The position numbers were made by a program, and so were the translations under genes. The notes under the pieces were generated by a model that had not been told where the DNA came from, did no database searches, and worked only from the letters and a program-made list of their open reading frames with translations. From assembly GCA_002452855.1 (NCBI GenBank), contig DKFS01000075.1, forward strand, positions 1-23,598: DNA of 23,598 nucleotides. The letters run 5' to 3'. Source of the stretch: Sulfurospirillum sp. UBA6790. Its GTDB lineage: Bacteria > Campylobacterota > Campylobacteria > Campylobacterales > Sulfurospirillaceae. This document shows, in pieces, positions 15,363-22,509 of the stretch (positions within the stretch are counted from its first letter, which is position 1; every line of letters begins with the position of its first letter).

Positions 15363-15641
15363 ATGAACATTTACGTAGGTAATGTAAAGTATGAAATGAC
15401 GGGAGATCAACTCAAAGAGATGTTCTCTGCGTATGGCGAAGTAACCAGTGCACGAATCATCAGTGATAGAGACACTGGCAGATCAAAAGGTTTCGGTTTT
15501 GTTGAGATGCCAAATGATGCAGAAGCAAAAGTAGCAATCGAATCGACGAATGAAAAAGAGATTGGTGGAAGAACACTGAAAGTGAATGAAGCTAGACCTC
15601 GTGAAGAACGCCCAAGAAGATCCCCAAGAGAGTTCAACTAA
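15363..15641 (+). CDS. Single-RRM RNA-binding protein
   Basis: A 92-residue cytoplasmic protein with one RNA recognition motif. RNP2 is NIYVGNV (residues 2-8), RNP1 is RSKGFGFVEM, with the conserved aromatic positions filled. A short basic Arg/Pro-rich tail follows (RPREERPRRSPREFN). Similar small RRM proteins occur in cyanobacteria and many Proteobacteria and bind single-stranded RNA, sometimes in the cold. I chose ATG 15363 over an in-frame ATG at 15330 because the RNP2 strand starts directly after it and GAGGAG lies upstream. A strong terminator follows. Confidence 0.9.
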   Translation: MNIYVGNVKYEMTGDQLKEMFSAYGEVTSARIISDRDTGRSKGFGFVEMPNDAEAKVAIESTNEKEIGGRTLKVNEARPREERPRRSPREFN

Positions 15642-15654
15642 GACGTTTATCGGT

Positions 15655-15688
15655 AAAAAAGACCCTCGGGCATAAAAGGGTCTTTTTT
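15655..15688. terminator. Bidirectional rho-independent terminator between the RRM gene and the phospholipase gene
   Basis: AAAAAAGACCCT (15655-15666) pairs perfectly with AGGGTCTTTTTT (15677-15688). Both strands therefore have a G/C-containing stem followed by six T's, serving the RRM gene rightward and the convergent phospholipase gene leftward. Confidence 0.9.
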
Positions 15689-15690
15689 AC

Positions 15691-16737
15691 TTAGCGTGAA
15701 AGCGCAAATCCTATACCAATTCTATCGCTTCGTTTGTCATAATCTATCAGACTTTCTGAATAACCACTGTAGAGTTGTATGTAACCAAAGAGATTATCTT
15801 CCCACAATGGAAATGTCCAATCAAATTGTACAGCGCCACGGTTATTCTCTCGTTGAAGGTTGTTCTTGACTAAAAATTTAAAGGTTTGCTTCTTCCATGG
15901 GTAAATGAGCTCCAAATCAGCTGAACCTAAATAATCATCAATATTGGGGTTGTCATCGGTTGCCGCATCTTCTGGGATACGATACCACACGCGTGGTGAA
16001 ATCACCCATCCACCCGCTTGAAAATAGGCTTTTGCATAGACTCGATTCCAAGAGCGTGATTTTTCACCGCCTTGACCATTAGACTCATGCAAGAGGCCAA
16101 ATTGATAGGCTTTAATAAAGCTGTCCTTATCAAAGTGAGGCATAATCACAAAAAGTTCAGGTTGATAATTTGTTTCACGAAATGGTGCTGAATCAGCCGC
16201 CGTTTGCCACCATGACGTTTGCGTATAGGCGACGACAAAGGTTTCATGAAGTCCAAAAAAGTTATCGACCAATCCTTTTTGAATACTGAGTTGAAATTTG
16301 GTTTCTTGATGTTCTCTGCCTTCATGCGTGACGTTATCGTACGTATAAGGAAGGAGATAGTTCATTTTGTATGGCGCTAAATCAAATGTTTTTGTCAGCA
16401 TCTGCTTTACAGAGTTTTGCGTTTCAACATCATCATTGTACGAATCTAAAAAGGAGCTGTACACCGCTTCGGTGCGTTCAACTTTTTGTAATTGTTCGGC
16501 AATCGTTGATTCTAATGCTTGATGAGAAGGTTCTCCATCTAAACTAGAACTCGCTGCTTGTTTGTACCAAATAAAAGCCCGTTCTTTATCGCCTTTGGCT
16601 TCATAATGCTTTGCCAGCGCATACGCAGAAGCTGCATCTCCTTGAGACGCTTTTTCTTCTAAGGTCGATATTCCTTGAGCCCACAAGCCCACGATAGGGA
16701 TTACGAGAGCCCATACTGTAAAAAATAATTTTTGCAT
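15691..16737 (-). CDS. pldA: Outer-membrane phospholipase A (OMPLA) with an N-terminal Sel1-like extension
   Basis: A 348-residue exported protein (signal peptide 1-21). Residues about 25-62 form one Sel1/TPR-like helical repeat (ASAYALAKHYEAKGDKERAFIWYKQAA). The rest is the OMPLA beta-barrel, with the catalytic signature LLHESNGQ giving His217 and Ser219, and SWNRVY giving Asn231 of the Ser-His-Asn triad. The product hydrolyses outer-membrane phospholipids after membrane damage, is calcium-dependent in the family, and contributes to envelope homeostasis or lysis. E. coli PldA has 289 residues and lacks the helical repeat. The gene stands alone and shares a terminator with the RRM gene. Confidence 0.9.
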   Translation of the reverse strand: MQKLFFTVWALVIPIVGLWAQGISTLEEKASQGDAASAYALAKHYEAKGDKERAFIWYKQAASSSLDGEPSHQALESTIAEQLQKVERTEAVYSSFLDSYNDDVETQNSVKQMLTKTFDLAPYKMNYLLPYTYDNVTHEGREHQETKFQLSIQKGLVDNFFGLHETFVVAYTQTSWWQTAADSAPFRETNYQPELFVIMPHFDKDSFIKAYQFGLLHESNGQGGEKSRSWNRVYAKAYFQAGGWVISPRVWYRIPEDAATDDNPNIDDYLGSADLELIYPWKKQTFKFLVKNNLQRENNRGAVQFDWTFPLWEDNLFGYIQLYSGYSESLIDYDKRSDRIGIGFALSR

Positions 16738-16792
16738 TGTTGTTTACCTTGAGAGTTTAAAAATGGAATTATAACCAAATAGTCGCGAAAGC

Positions 16793-16804
16793 TTTACATG
16801 TAAA
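16793..16804. repeat. TTTACATGTAAA palindrome, intergenic copy
   Basis: A perfect 12-bp palindrome upstream of pldA (56 bases before its start codon) and downstream of the Dabb gene's hairpin. Confidence 0.8.
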
Positions 16805-16821
16805 AATCATACCGTAGCGAA

Positions 16822-16844
16822 AACCAGCACCCAATGTGCTGGTT
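16822..16844 (-). terminator. Terminator hairpin of the Dabb gene
   Basis: AACCAGCAC (16822-16830) and GTGCTGGTT (16836-16844) form a perfect 9-bp stem with a CCAAT loop, 18 bases after the leftward stop codon. The T-tract is short (TTTTC counting the stem end). Confidence 0.6.
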
Positions 16845-16862
16845 GGAAGAGAAAATAGCCTA

Positions 16863-17150
16863 TTAGTAGATGTAATCAACAACCTTGCTGACAGCATTGA
16901 GCGATTTAATAAAATTAACAACTTCCACATGAATAGGATGCGTTGCGTAGGTTTGTAAGTCTTCTTTTGTCTCAAAATCACTGATAAGAACCACATCAAA
17001 AGCTCTCTCTTCGGTTGAAAAATTAAGACCAACTTCTAAGTGTTTCACAAAATCGAGCTTTCCTTGCATACTCATGATGCGCTCTTTTAGGGCGTTTTTA
17101 TTCGCTTCGGAATTGTCGGGTAATTTAAAAAATACAATGTGTCTCACCAT
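16863..17150 (-). CDS. Dabb (stress-responsive dimeric alpha/beta-barrel) domain protein
   Basis: A 95-residue one-domain protein. It begins MVRHIVFFKL, has the middle HLEVGLNFSTEERAFDVVLISDFETKEDLQTYATHPIHVEVVNFI and ends VVDYIY, a close fit to the Dabb family. Members are small dimeric ferredoxin-like barrels, some stress-induced, some enzymes of polyketide or olivetolic acid chemistry in other organisms; the bacterial role is mostly unknown. The ATG follows GAGGAG at good spacing. Confidence 0.88.
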   Translation of the reverse strand: MVRHIVFFKLPDNSEANKNALKERIMSMQGKLDFVKHLEVGLNFSTEERAFDVVLISDFETKEDLQTYATHPIHVEVVNFIKSLNAVSKVVDYIY

Positions 17151-17174
17151 AAATAACTCCTCTTTTTTTACTCT

Positions 17175-17180
17175 ATTATA
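17175..17180 (-). promoter_or_regulatory. -10 box of the Dabb gene
   Basis: TATAAT on the minus strand predicts a start near 17168, giving an 18-base leader with the GAGGAG ribosome site. Confidence 0.6.
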
Positions 17181-17208
17181 GCGTAATCACCTCATAAACG
17201 AATGATAG

Positions 17209-17229
17209 TATTTAACACATATTTAACAC
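17209..17229 (+). promoter_or_regulatory. Tandem direct repeat TATTTAACAC x2 upstream of the NosL-like gene
   Basis: TATTTAACAC occurs at 17209-17218 and again at 17220-17229, an 11-base period that puts both copies on the same face of DNA. This is typical of response-regulator binding sites. It lies about 45-60 bases upstream of the NosL-like gene's start codon. Confidence 0.5.
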
Positions 17230-17271
17230 TTGAAGATTAGACTTGTGCGGATTAAACAAAAGGAGTTAAGG

Positions 17272-18408
17272 ATGGTAAAAAATCTAGTCGTACTTCTTGC
17301 AGGCCTCGTTTTAACACTTGGATTGCATGCAGAAGAGTTTTCTAAGGCAGCAAGTTCTAGCCCTGAATTGATTCAAAAAGAGGATGTCAAAGCCTATTGC
17401 CCTATATGTGGTATGAGCTTGCAACAATTTTACAAAACATCTCATGGGGTTTATCTTAAAGATGGTACCGCAAAACAGTATTGTTCTATGCGTTGTTTGG
17501 CCGCAGATTGGAATAGCATTGAAGCGAATGTGAAAAAAGTCGTCGTAACAGATGCTAAAAGTGAAAAACTCATTGACGCCAAAGAGGCATTTTATGTGGT
17601 TGGTTCAAAAGTGCCAGGAACCATGAGCATGACGAGTAAAATTGCTTTTGCCAACCAAAAAGATGCAGAAGCGTTTCAAAAAGAGTACGGTGGAGAGATG
17701 ATGAGCTTTAAGGATGCGTTCGCCAAAGCGCAAGCATCACTTAAAACAGATGTGGATGCTTTTATTGCGAAGAAACAAAAAGGCATGTATCCGATGGGTG
17801 AAAAGATTTACAATGCTCAATGCCAAAAAGAGAAGATTGATCTGCATGCTTTTAGCGCAATCAATGAACTTAAAGTGAGTTTGAAAAAAGGAAAAATGTG
17901 CGGTGAGTTGGATGAAAAACAGCTTCAAGCACTCTCGTTGTATTTATGGGAAATTTTACGTGTGGAAGCGCATGAACATGAACATAAAACCACTATTCAC
18001 GTTGAAAAAGATGAGAAATGCCCTGTATGTGGAATGTTCGTTTATAAATACCCTAAATGGGCGACACGCATGAACTATATGGAAAATGGCAAAATGGTCA
18101 GCCATGTGTTTGACGGCCCCAAAGATATGCTCAAATTTTATTTTAATCCAGCGAAATGGGGCAATTACACAAAACACAACGATGCAGATTTAACTATTTT
18201 AGTGACAGATTATTACACACAAGAAGCGATTGATGGTAAAAAAGCATTTTATGTGGTGGGAAGCGATGTGTATGGTCCTATGGGACATGAATTCATCCCT
18301 TTTTCCACACGTAAGCAAGCAGAAACATTTTCTAAAGACCACAAAGGCACAGCGATTTTAGAGTTTACACACATCACTGAGCCTGTCGTGGATAAAGAAG
18401 ATCACTAA
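17272..18408 (+). CDS. Exported protein with two NosL domains flanking a degenerate cytochrome c-like segment
   Basis: A 378-residue exported protein (signal peptide 1-20, ending GLHA). NosL domain 1 (about 40-155) has CPICGM at 43-48, a Cys71-x3-Cys75 pair and FYVVGSKVPGTMS. NosL domain 2 (about 245-370) has CPVCGM at 250-255 and FYVVGSDVYGPMGHEFIPF. NosL proteins bind Cu(I) through the C-x2-C-x-M region and support nitrous oxide reductase assembly. Residues about 170-230 look like a class I cytochrome c that has lost its heme motif: GEKIYNAQCQ stands where GEKIY-x-CxxCH is expected, and QLQALSLYLWEI resembles the last helix. A His-rich HEHEH (234-238) precedes domain 2. ATG 17272 follows AGGAGTTAAGG. 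No nosZ is nearby; a general periplasmic copper or metallochaperone role is plausible. Confidence 0.8.
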   Translation: MVKNLVVLLAGLVLTLGLHAEEFSKAASSSPELIQKEDVKAYCPICGMSLQQFYKTSHGVYLKDGTAKQYCSMRCLAADWNSIEANVKKVVVTDAKSEKLIDAKEAFYVVGSKVPGTMSMTSKIAFANQKDAEAFQKEYGGEMMSFKDAFAKAQASLKTDVDAFIAKKQKGMYPMGEKIYNAQCQKEKIDLHAFSAINELKVSLKKGKMCGELDEKQLQALSLYLWEILRVEAHEHEHKTTIHVEKDEKCPVCGMFVYKYPKWATRMNYMENGKMVSHVFDGPKDMLKFYFNPAKWGNYTKHNDADLTILVTDYYTQEAIDGKKAFYVVGSDVYGPMGHEFIPFSTRKQAETFSKDHKGTAILEFTHITEPVVDKEDH

Positions 18409-18418
18409 GACATTTTTA

Positions 18419-19588
18419 TTATTCTAGTGTATGGGGTTGCTCAATGATATAGCCTTGGAAAAGATCAAATCCAAGGTCGTGCGCAACCTCAAGTGCTGCT
18501 TTTGAATTGAGCTGTGTGGCGATAGTTTGAATGTTTTGTCGTTGAGCAAGTGCCACGATAGCTTTACATGTAAGTTCTGCAACCATATCAATTTTAAAAT
18601 TACGTATCAAATCGCCGTGAACTTTCACATAGGTAATGACATGCGTTGGCAAGCTTGTCAGCAACTCGGTGTTGCGAATATTATCAAGGGCAAGTGTGAT
18701 GCCTAAGGCTTTAAGTTCGGTTAATGCTTTCGTAAAAGCAGCCAGTGGCGTATGATTTTCGTATTGAATTTCCAGTATCATCCATTTTGGGTCAAGGTGT
18801 TTTTTCAAAAACGCTAAATAGTCCGCATTGAGCAAATCGTCTGAGGAGATATTGAGAGCTAAATGTTGTTGTTTACTCGTAGCAAGTTCCAAAGCTTTGA
18901 GTACAATCCCTTGAAACAGTTGGTCATAGAACTGACGCTCTTTGGCGATTTTTAAAAACAGTCTAGGCGATTGAACGGTTTCATGGTACGCAAGGCGCAA
19001 AAGACCTTCAAAATATGCAGGTTTATTATCCGCATCAACCACCGCTTGAACATGAAGAACGATTTGTTCGTTTTCAATGGCGCTTTTCATCATGCTCTCA
19101 ATAGCTTCTTCATTTTCGCCCATCAACATGTTCGCAAATTCAGAGTAAGTCACAAACGGTTGATCTTCCGCTTTTGCGACCAAAAGTGCTTGACTTGCTT
19201 TTACTAAAGGCTCAAAGTGGTCAAAACTGATACCAATATAGGTTTCAATTGGAATAATTTGGTCATGATACGTATAGCTAAGCTTTTTCAAGACATCGCA
19301 CAACGCAAAGATAAAACGTTCCATTTTTGCGAGCTCAAAAGGTGTGTCAAGTAAGAGGGCAAATTTATCATCTTGGATGCGATAAAGCTCCATTTCATTT
19401 TCATGCGCAAATGTTTCAAGTGTTTTAGCAAAGTTACATAAAACAAAATCGCCTCCCTCATCACCAAAGGCAACATTGATCTGTTTAAACTGCTTGATGT
19501 CCACTAAAAAGAGTTTGGGACTTTTACATGTAAAAAGTTTTTGCTCAAATGCGTTGCGTGAATGAATGTGGGTTAAAGTGTCTTTCAT
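18419..19588 (-). CDS. Cytoplasmic GGDEF-EAL protein with both active sites degenerate
   Basis: A 389-residue soluble protein. The GGDEF domain (about 1-150) keeps KLFLVDIKQFKQINVAFGDEGGDFVL, but the GGDEF loop itself is IQDDKF (71-76), so cyclase activity is unlikely. The EAL domain (about 165-385) reads EGL at 194-196. DNIRN replaces the metal-binding DDFG (302 on), ATQLN replaces AEGVE near 357, while Lys322 and QGY (378-380) remain. Loss of the second Asp and the late Glu suggests no phosphodiesterase activity. It may bind c-di-GMP or GTP or act by protein contacts. The start overlaps the end of mobA by four bases (ATGA), so it is coupled to leuC-mobA. Two TTACATGTAA copies lie within it. 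Confidence 0.82.
   Translation of the reverse strand: MKDTLTHIHSRNAFEQKLFTCKSPKLFLVDIKQFKQINVAFGDEGGDFVLCNFAKTLETFAHENEMELYRIQDDKFALLLDTPFELAKMERFIFALCDVLKKLSYTYHDQIIPIETYIGISFDHFEPLVKASQALLVAKAEDQPFVTYSEFANMLMGENEEAIESMMKSAIENEQIVLHVQAVVDADNKPAYFEGLLRLAYHETVQSPRLFLKIAKERQFYDQLFQGIVLKALELATSKQQHLALNISSDDLLNADYLAFLKKHLDPKWMILEIQYENHTPLAAFTKALTELKALGITLALDNIRNTELLTSLPTHVITYVKVHGDLIRNFKIDMVAELTCKAIVALAQRQNIQTIATQLNSKAALEVAHDLGFDLFQGYIIEQPHTLE
18564..18573. repeat. TTACATGTAA palindrome in the GGDEF-EAL gene (copy 1)
   Basis: A 10-bp core copy, read on the gene strand as L-T-C-K near residue 340. Confidence 0.75.
19522..19535. repeat. TTTTACATGTAAAA palindrome in the GGDEF-EAL gene (copy 2)
   Basis: A perfect 14-bp copy, read on the gene strand as F-T-C-K at residues 19-22. 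Confidence 0.8.
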
Positions 19589-20160
19589 AGGCGCTCCTTC
19601 GCGGATTCATATTCGTGGGGATGGTTGAGATTACTAAAGAGAGAGTCGTCTTCAAAAGCAATAAAACGTGTGCGGGCTTGTGCTAAAACAAGGCGAATTT
19701 TATGCTCGTTATTTTTGAGTAAAGCGGCGATAATCGGCTTGATAGCCGGTGTATAAATAGCACAAAGCTGATGGGAAGATGACGCTGAAGTGGCTACTAA
19801 AGCATCAACGTTGTCATTGAGGTGGCTATAGAGTGTCTCAAAAACGGCTGGTGTAACAAAGGGTGTATCGACGCTAAGAACACACACAGGCGTATTGAAA
19901 TAGTCTAGTATAGAGAGCAATGCCACTAAAGGAGAGTGGTCATCGTATGCTGCAATGTCATTAATAAATGATGCTTCAAAATCAAATTTTTCTGCATTTT
20001 TGGCGCTGACATGAATGCTTTTAAAATAAGGGCTGAGACGGTGCAGTTGATACTGCGTTAATGTTGGTTGGTCGCCAAAAGGAAGCAATGCCTTATCGCT
20101 TCCCATGCGCGAACTTTTTCCACCCGCGACAATCACAAGAGGCAGTGGGACAAAAATCAT
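19585..20160 (-). CDS. mobA: Molybdenum cofactor guanylyltransferase MobA
   Basis: A 191-residue enzyme that joins GMP from GTP to molybdopterin, giving the MGD form used by DMSO-reductase-family enzymes. The nucleotide-binding start LVIVAGGKSSRMGSDKALLPFG (residues 8 on; consensus AGG-SSRMG-DKA) is clear, followed by SPLVALLSILDYF and LSVDTPFV (the metal-binding Asp). It overlaps the end of leuC by one base (TAATG) and the start of the GGDEF-EAL gene by four. It should provide the cofactor for the molybdoenzyme upstream in the window, which requires Mo-bis-MGD. Confidence 0.92.
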   Translation of the reverse strand: MIFVPLPLVIVAGGKSSRMGSDKALLPFGDQPTLTQYQLHRLSPYFKSIHVSAKNAEKFDFEASFINDIAAYDDHSPLVALLSILDYFNTPVCVLSVDTPFVTPAVFETLYSHLNDNVDALVATSASSSHQLCAIYTPAIKPIIAALLKNNEHKIRLVLAQARTRFIAFEDDSLFSNLNHPHEYESAKERL

Positions 20161-21425
20161 TACAATGATCTTGGATCGGTGATTTTCCCCATAACCGCAC
20201 TGGCTGCTGCTACGGCAGAATTCGCAAGATAAATCTCACTGGTGCGAGCGCCCATGCGTCCAACAAAGTTACGGTTGGTGGTCGAAACACAACGTTCACC
20301 CTCACCCAAAATGCCCATATAGCCACCTAAACATGCACCACAAGTTGGATTACTAAATACCGCACCTGCTTCAATGAAAATATCGACCAATCCTTCTTTT
20401 TGTGCTTGAAGTGAAATTTTTTGAGTCGCTGGTGTGATAATCAAACGCGTTTTACGTGCAACTTTTCTTCCTTTTAGAATTTTAGCGGCAATGCGTAAAT
20501 CTTCCAAACGACCATTGGTACAACTGCCAATAAAGACTTGGTCAATGGATAAATCATCCGCAACAGCTTTTGAAATAGATTTGCCATTGGAGGGCAAAAA
20601 GGGGTATGCGATGACAGGTTCAAGGTTTGCGACGTCAATGTGCAAGACTTGAGCATACGTCGCATCTTCGTCAGAATAGAAGAATTTGGGTTCTCGTACT
20701 AATGGTTTGTCACTTAAAAAGGCTTTGGTTGTCTCATCAACCGCAACAATACCACTTTTCGCACCCGCTTCAATAGCCATGTTACAAAGAGAAAAACGGT
20801 CATCCATGCTCAAATACGAGATAGTGTCGCCTGTAAATTCGAGTGTACGGTACAATGCTCCATCCACCCCTAAAATACGAATAACTTCAAGGATGAGGTC
20901 TTTACCATACACGTATGCTTTAGGTTTTCCGCTAAAGACAACTTTGATAGACTCAGGCACCTTAAACCAGTTTTCACCTGTAATCATCGCAAATGCAAGG
21001 TCGGTTGAACCCATACCGGTTGAAAACGCACCTAAGGCTCCATGCGTACACGTGTGTGAGTCTGCACCGATGATGACATCTCCAGGACCAACAAGTCCTT
21101 TTTCAGGGAGGAGGGCGTGTTCAATACCCATGTCTTTTTCGTCGAAATAGTATTTGAGGTCATGTTTGTAAGCAAATTCACGGCTGATTTTGGCTTGATT
21201 GGCACTGGCAATATCTTTGGCAGGAATGTAGTGATCCATGACAATGCTAAAGCCATCAGGATTCGCGAGCTTTGTTGCGCCACTCTCTTCAAAGGCACGG
21301 ATAGAAATAGGGGTTGTAATATCGTTACCGATAACCATGTCGATTTTACATTTTATGATTTCACCTGCTTTAACAGGATGACCGACGTGTTCGCTAAAAA
21401 TTTTTTCAGTGATTGTTTGACCCAT
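20160..21425 (-). CDS. leuC: 3-isopropylmalate dehydratase large subunit LeuC
   Basis: A 421-residue aconitase-family subunit that with LeuD isomerises 2- to 3-isopropylmalate in leucine biosynthesis. The [4Fe-4S] ligands are Cys302 (GSCTNGRLED) and Cys362/Cys365 (PTCGACLGG). The substrate and fold motifs GADSHTCTHGALGAFSTGMGSTD and VGRMGARTSEIYLANSAVAAASA are intact. The length and sequence fit the shorter LeuC/HacA-type found in Campylobacterota and archaea rather than the about 470-residue enterobacterial form. leuD is not adjacent; the gene is followed by mobA and a GGDEF-EAL gene. Confidence 0.95.
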   Translation of the reverse strand: MGQTITEKIFSEHVGHPVKAGEIIKCKIDMVIGNDITTPISIRAFEESGATKLANPDGFSIVMDHYIPAKDIASANQAKISREFAYKHDLKYYFDEKDMGIEHALLPEKGLVGPGDVIIGADSHTCTHGALGAFSTGMGSTDLAFAMITGENWFKVPESIKVVFSGKPKAYVYGKDLILEVIRILGVDGALYRTLEFTGDTISYLSMDDRFSLCNMAIEAGAKSGIVAVDETTKAFLSDKPLVREPKFFYSDEDATYAQVLHIDVANLEPVIAYPFLPSNGKSISKAVADDLSIDQVFIGSCTNGRLEDLRIAAKILKGRKVARKTRLIITPATQKISLQAQKEGLVDIFIEAGAVFSNPTCGACLGGYMGILGEGERCVSTTNRNFVGRMGARTSEIYLANSAVAAASAVMGKITDPRSL

Positions 21426-21489
21426 AATAATACACCTTGTGTGGTAAATTAGGGTATTGTAACAAAAAAAGGTTTAAGAAAAAGCAAAA

Positions 21490-21517
21490 TTAAGAGTTGC
21501 ATTTGCGCAACTCTTAA
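21490..21517 (-). terminator. Rho-independent terminator of the DUF2892 gene
   Basis: TTAAGAGTTGC (21490-21500) pairs with GCAACTCTTAA (21507-21517) around an ATTTGC loop. On the minus strand the stem is followed by TTTTGCTTTTTC. It lies nine bases past the stop codon. Confidence 0.75.
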
Positions 21518-21525
21518 AGGAAGGA

Positions 21526-21753
21526 TTAATGGCCGCAGCCACATCCTCCTGAACCGCATCCGCCTGCACTATCATTTTTTGATGTGTCGATTTTAAACGG
21601 AATATACGCAGGGCAAAAGCGAAACAATGCTGTGCCTAGAACGATAACACCGATAATTCCAAACCAACTTTGATACGCAACCCCTGCTAAAATAATAGCA
21701 ATCCCTGCGATAAAACGAATCGCTTTATCGGTTTTTCCTACATTACATTTCAT
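21526..21753 (-). CDS. Small DUF2892 inner-membrane protein with C-terminal metal-binding-like Cys/Gly tail
   Basis: A 75-residue membrane protein of the DUF2892 (YgaP-like) family: NVGKTDKAIRFIAG, two closely spaced hydrophobic segments (about 14-28 and 30-46), and the conserved FCPAY (Cys47). In E. coli YgaP this membrane domain is fused to a rhodanese. The tail GGCGSGGCGCGH (Cys66, Cys71, Cys73, His75) could bind metal or carry sulfur and is beyond the core domain. It follows a Crp/Fnr regulator gene on the same strand, with its own promoter and a well-placed operator between, so it is the likely target of that regulator. Confidence 0.82.
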   Translation of the reverse strand: MKCNVGKTDKAIRFIAGIAIILAGVAYQSWFGIIGVIVLGTALFRFCPAYIPFKIDTSKNDSAGGCGSGGCGCGH

Positions 21754-21782
21754 TGTGTAAACTCCTCATTTTGATTTTGACT

Positions 21783-21788
21783 ATTATA
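21783..21788 (-). promoter_or_regulatory. -10 box of the DUF2892 gene
   Basis: TATAAT on the minus strand predicts a start at 21776, 23 bases before the ATG at 21753. The GAGGAG ribosome site follows in the leader. Confidence 0.65.
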
Positions 21789-21810
21789 AAACAAAAAGCT
21801 TTAATTGTCA

Positions 21811-21824
21811 GTAACATACGTTAC
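21811..21824 (-). promoter_or_regulatory. Candidate Crp/Fnr-type operator GTAAC-N4-GTTAC centred at -41.5 of the DUF2892 promoter
   Basis: GTAACATACGTTAC has perfect 5-bp arms. Its centre (21817.5) is 41.5 bases upstream of the start predicted from the TATAAT at 21788-21783, the classical class II activator position. The sequence resembles the TTAAC-N4-GTTAA type of site reported for NssR of Campylobacter. The adjacent Crp/Fnr gene is the obvious candidate regulator. Confidence 0.6.
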
Positions 21825-21828
21825 AAAT

Positions 21829-22446
21829 CTATGACAAAATTTCAATCTCTTTGCGATGGAGTTTCAGTAAATTTTGTTTTTCTAAGTCTTTTAAGACACG
21901 ACTGATGACGACGCGAGATGTGCCCATTGCCTCTGCAATTTCTTCATGAGTTGCTTGAATATAAGGGGTATTATGCGCTCTAAGCCAACTTAAAATACGA
22001 CTATCGAGTTTTTTAAATTTGATATCTTGAATGAGGGTTGCAAGTGCATCAAGTTTAATCGTAAAGAGTGAGAAAACATAGTTAAGATACGCAGGAGAGC
22101 GGTGCATGAGCGTTTTAACGACATCTTGGGGAATGAGCCAGCCTTCAATGTCACTGAGTGCGTACGCTGTGCCAATAGCGGGTGTTTGTGAAATCGTGCT
22201 TGAAGTGTTAATCACACATTGTTCGCCCTCTTTTAAGGCATATAGCGGAATTTTTTTATCGTTTTCACCGTACATAAACAGTTCAACTTCCCCTTTGCCC
22301 AGTAACAAAATATCTTGGCAAATATCTTCTTGATAGAATAAAACAGTCTCTTTGGGAAGGGCAATTTTTCGTGCGTGTGAACGTAAATAGTCAAGCTCAC
22401 TCAGTTCAAGCGATTTGGCAAAATCAAACGCTTCTAGTTGCAGCAT
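21829..22446 (-). CDS. Crp/Fnr-family transcriptional regulator
   Basis: A 205-residue regulator. Residues about 15-125 form a cyclic-nucleotide-binding-like barrel (LPKETVLFYQEDICQDILLLGKGEVELFMYGENDKKIPLYALKEGEQCVIN), and residues about 150-204 a Crp-type winged helix with recognition helix EIAEAMGTSRVVISRVLKDLEK. It has no N-terminal Cys cluster, so it is not an oxygen-sensing FNR; the two Cys (43 and 77) lie in the barrel, and the cAMP phosphate-binding signature is not apparent. A nitrosative-, sulfur- or heme-type sensor in the NssR/DNR-like area is possible. The start at 22446 follows AAAGGAG. It is immediately upstream of the DUF2892 gene and its candidate operator. Confidence 0.88.
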   Translation of the reverse strand: MLQLEAFDFAKSLELSELDYLRSHARKIALPKETVLFYQEDICQDILLLGKGEVELFMYGENDKKIPLYALKEGEQCVINTSSTISQTPAIGTAYALSDIEGWLIPQDVVKTLMHRSPAYLNYVFSLFTIKLDALATLIQDIKFKKLDSRILSWLRAHNTPYIQATHEEIAEAMGTSRVVISRVLKDLEKQNLLKLHRKEIEILS

Positions 22447-22509
22447 AGAACTCCTTTAATCTTTAGAAGAGTTCTTTATTGTAGCGCAAAAGAGGTGAAA
22501 AAAAGCTCT

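Noticed and set aside
20686..21150. 154-residue plus-strand frame within leuC
   Set aside because: It is antisense to highly conserved LeuC sequence including the cofactor region; no ribosome site.
22447..22509. GAACTC/GAGTTC pair in the Crp/Fnr gene leader as a ribosome-site-masking hairpin
   Set aside because: The stem is six base pairs with mismatches and a long loop, too weak to claim next to the clear case at 10104-10143.
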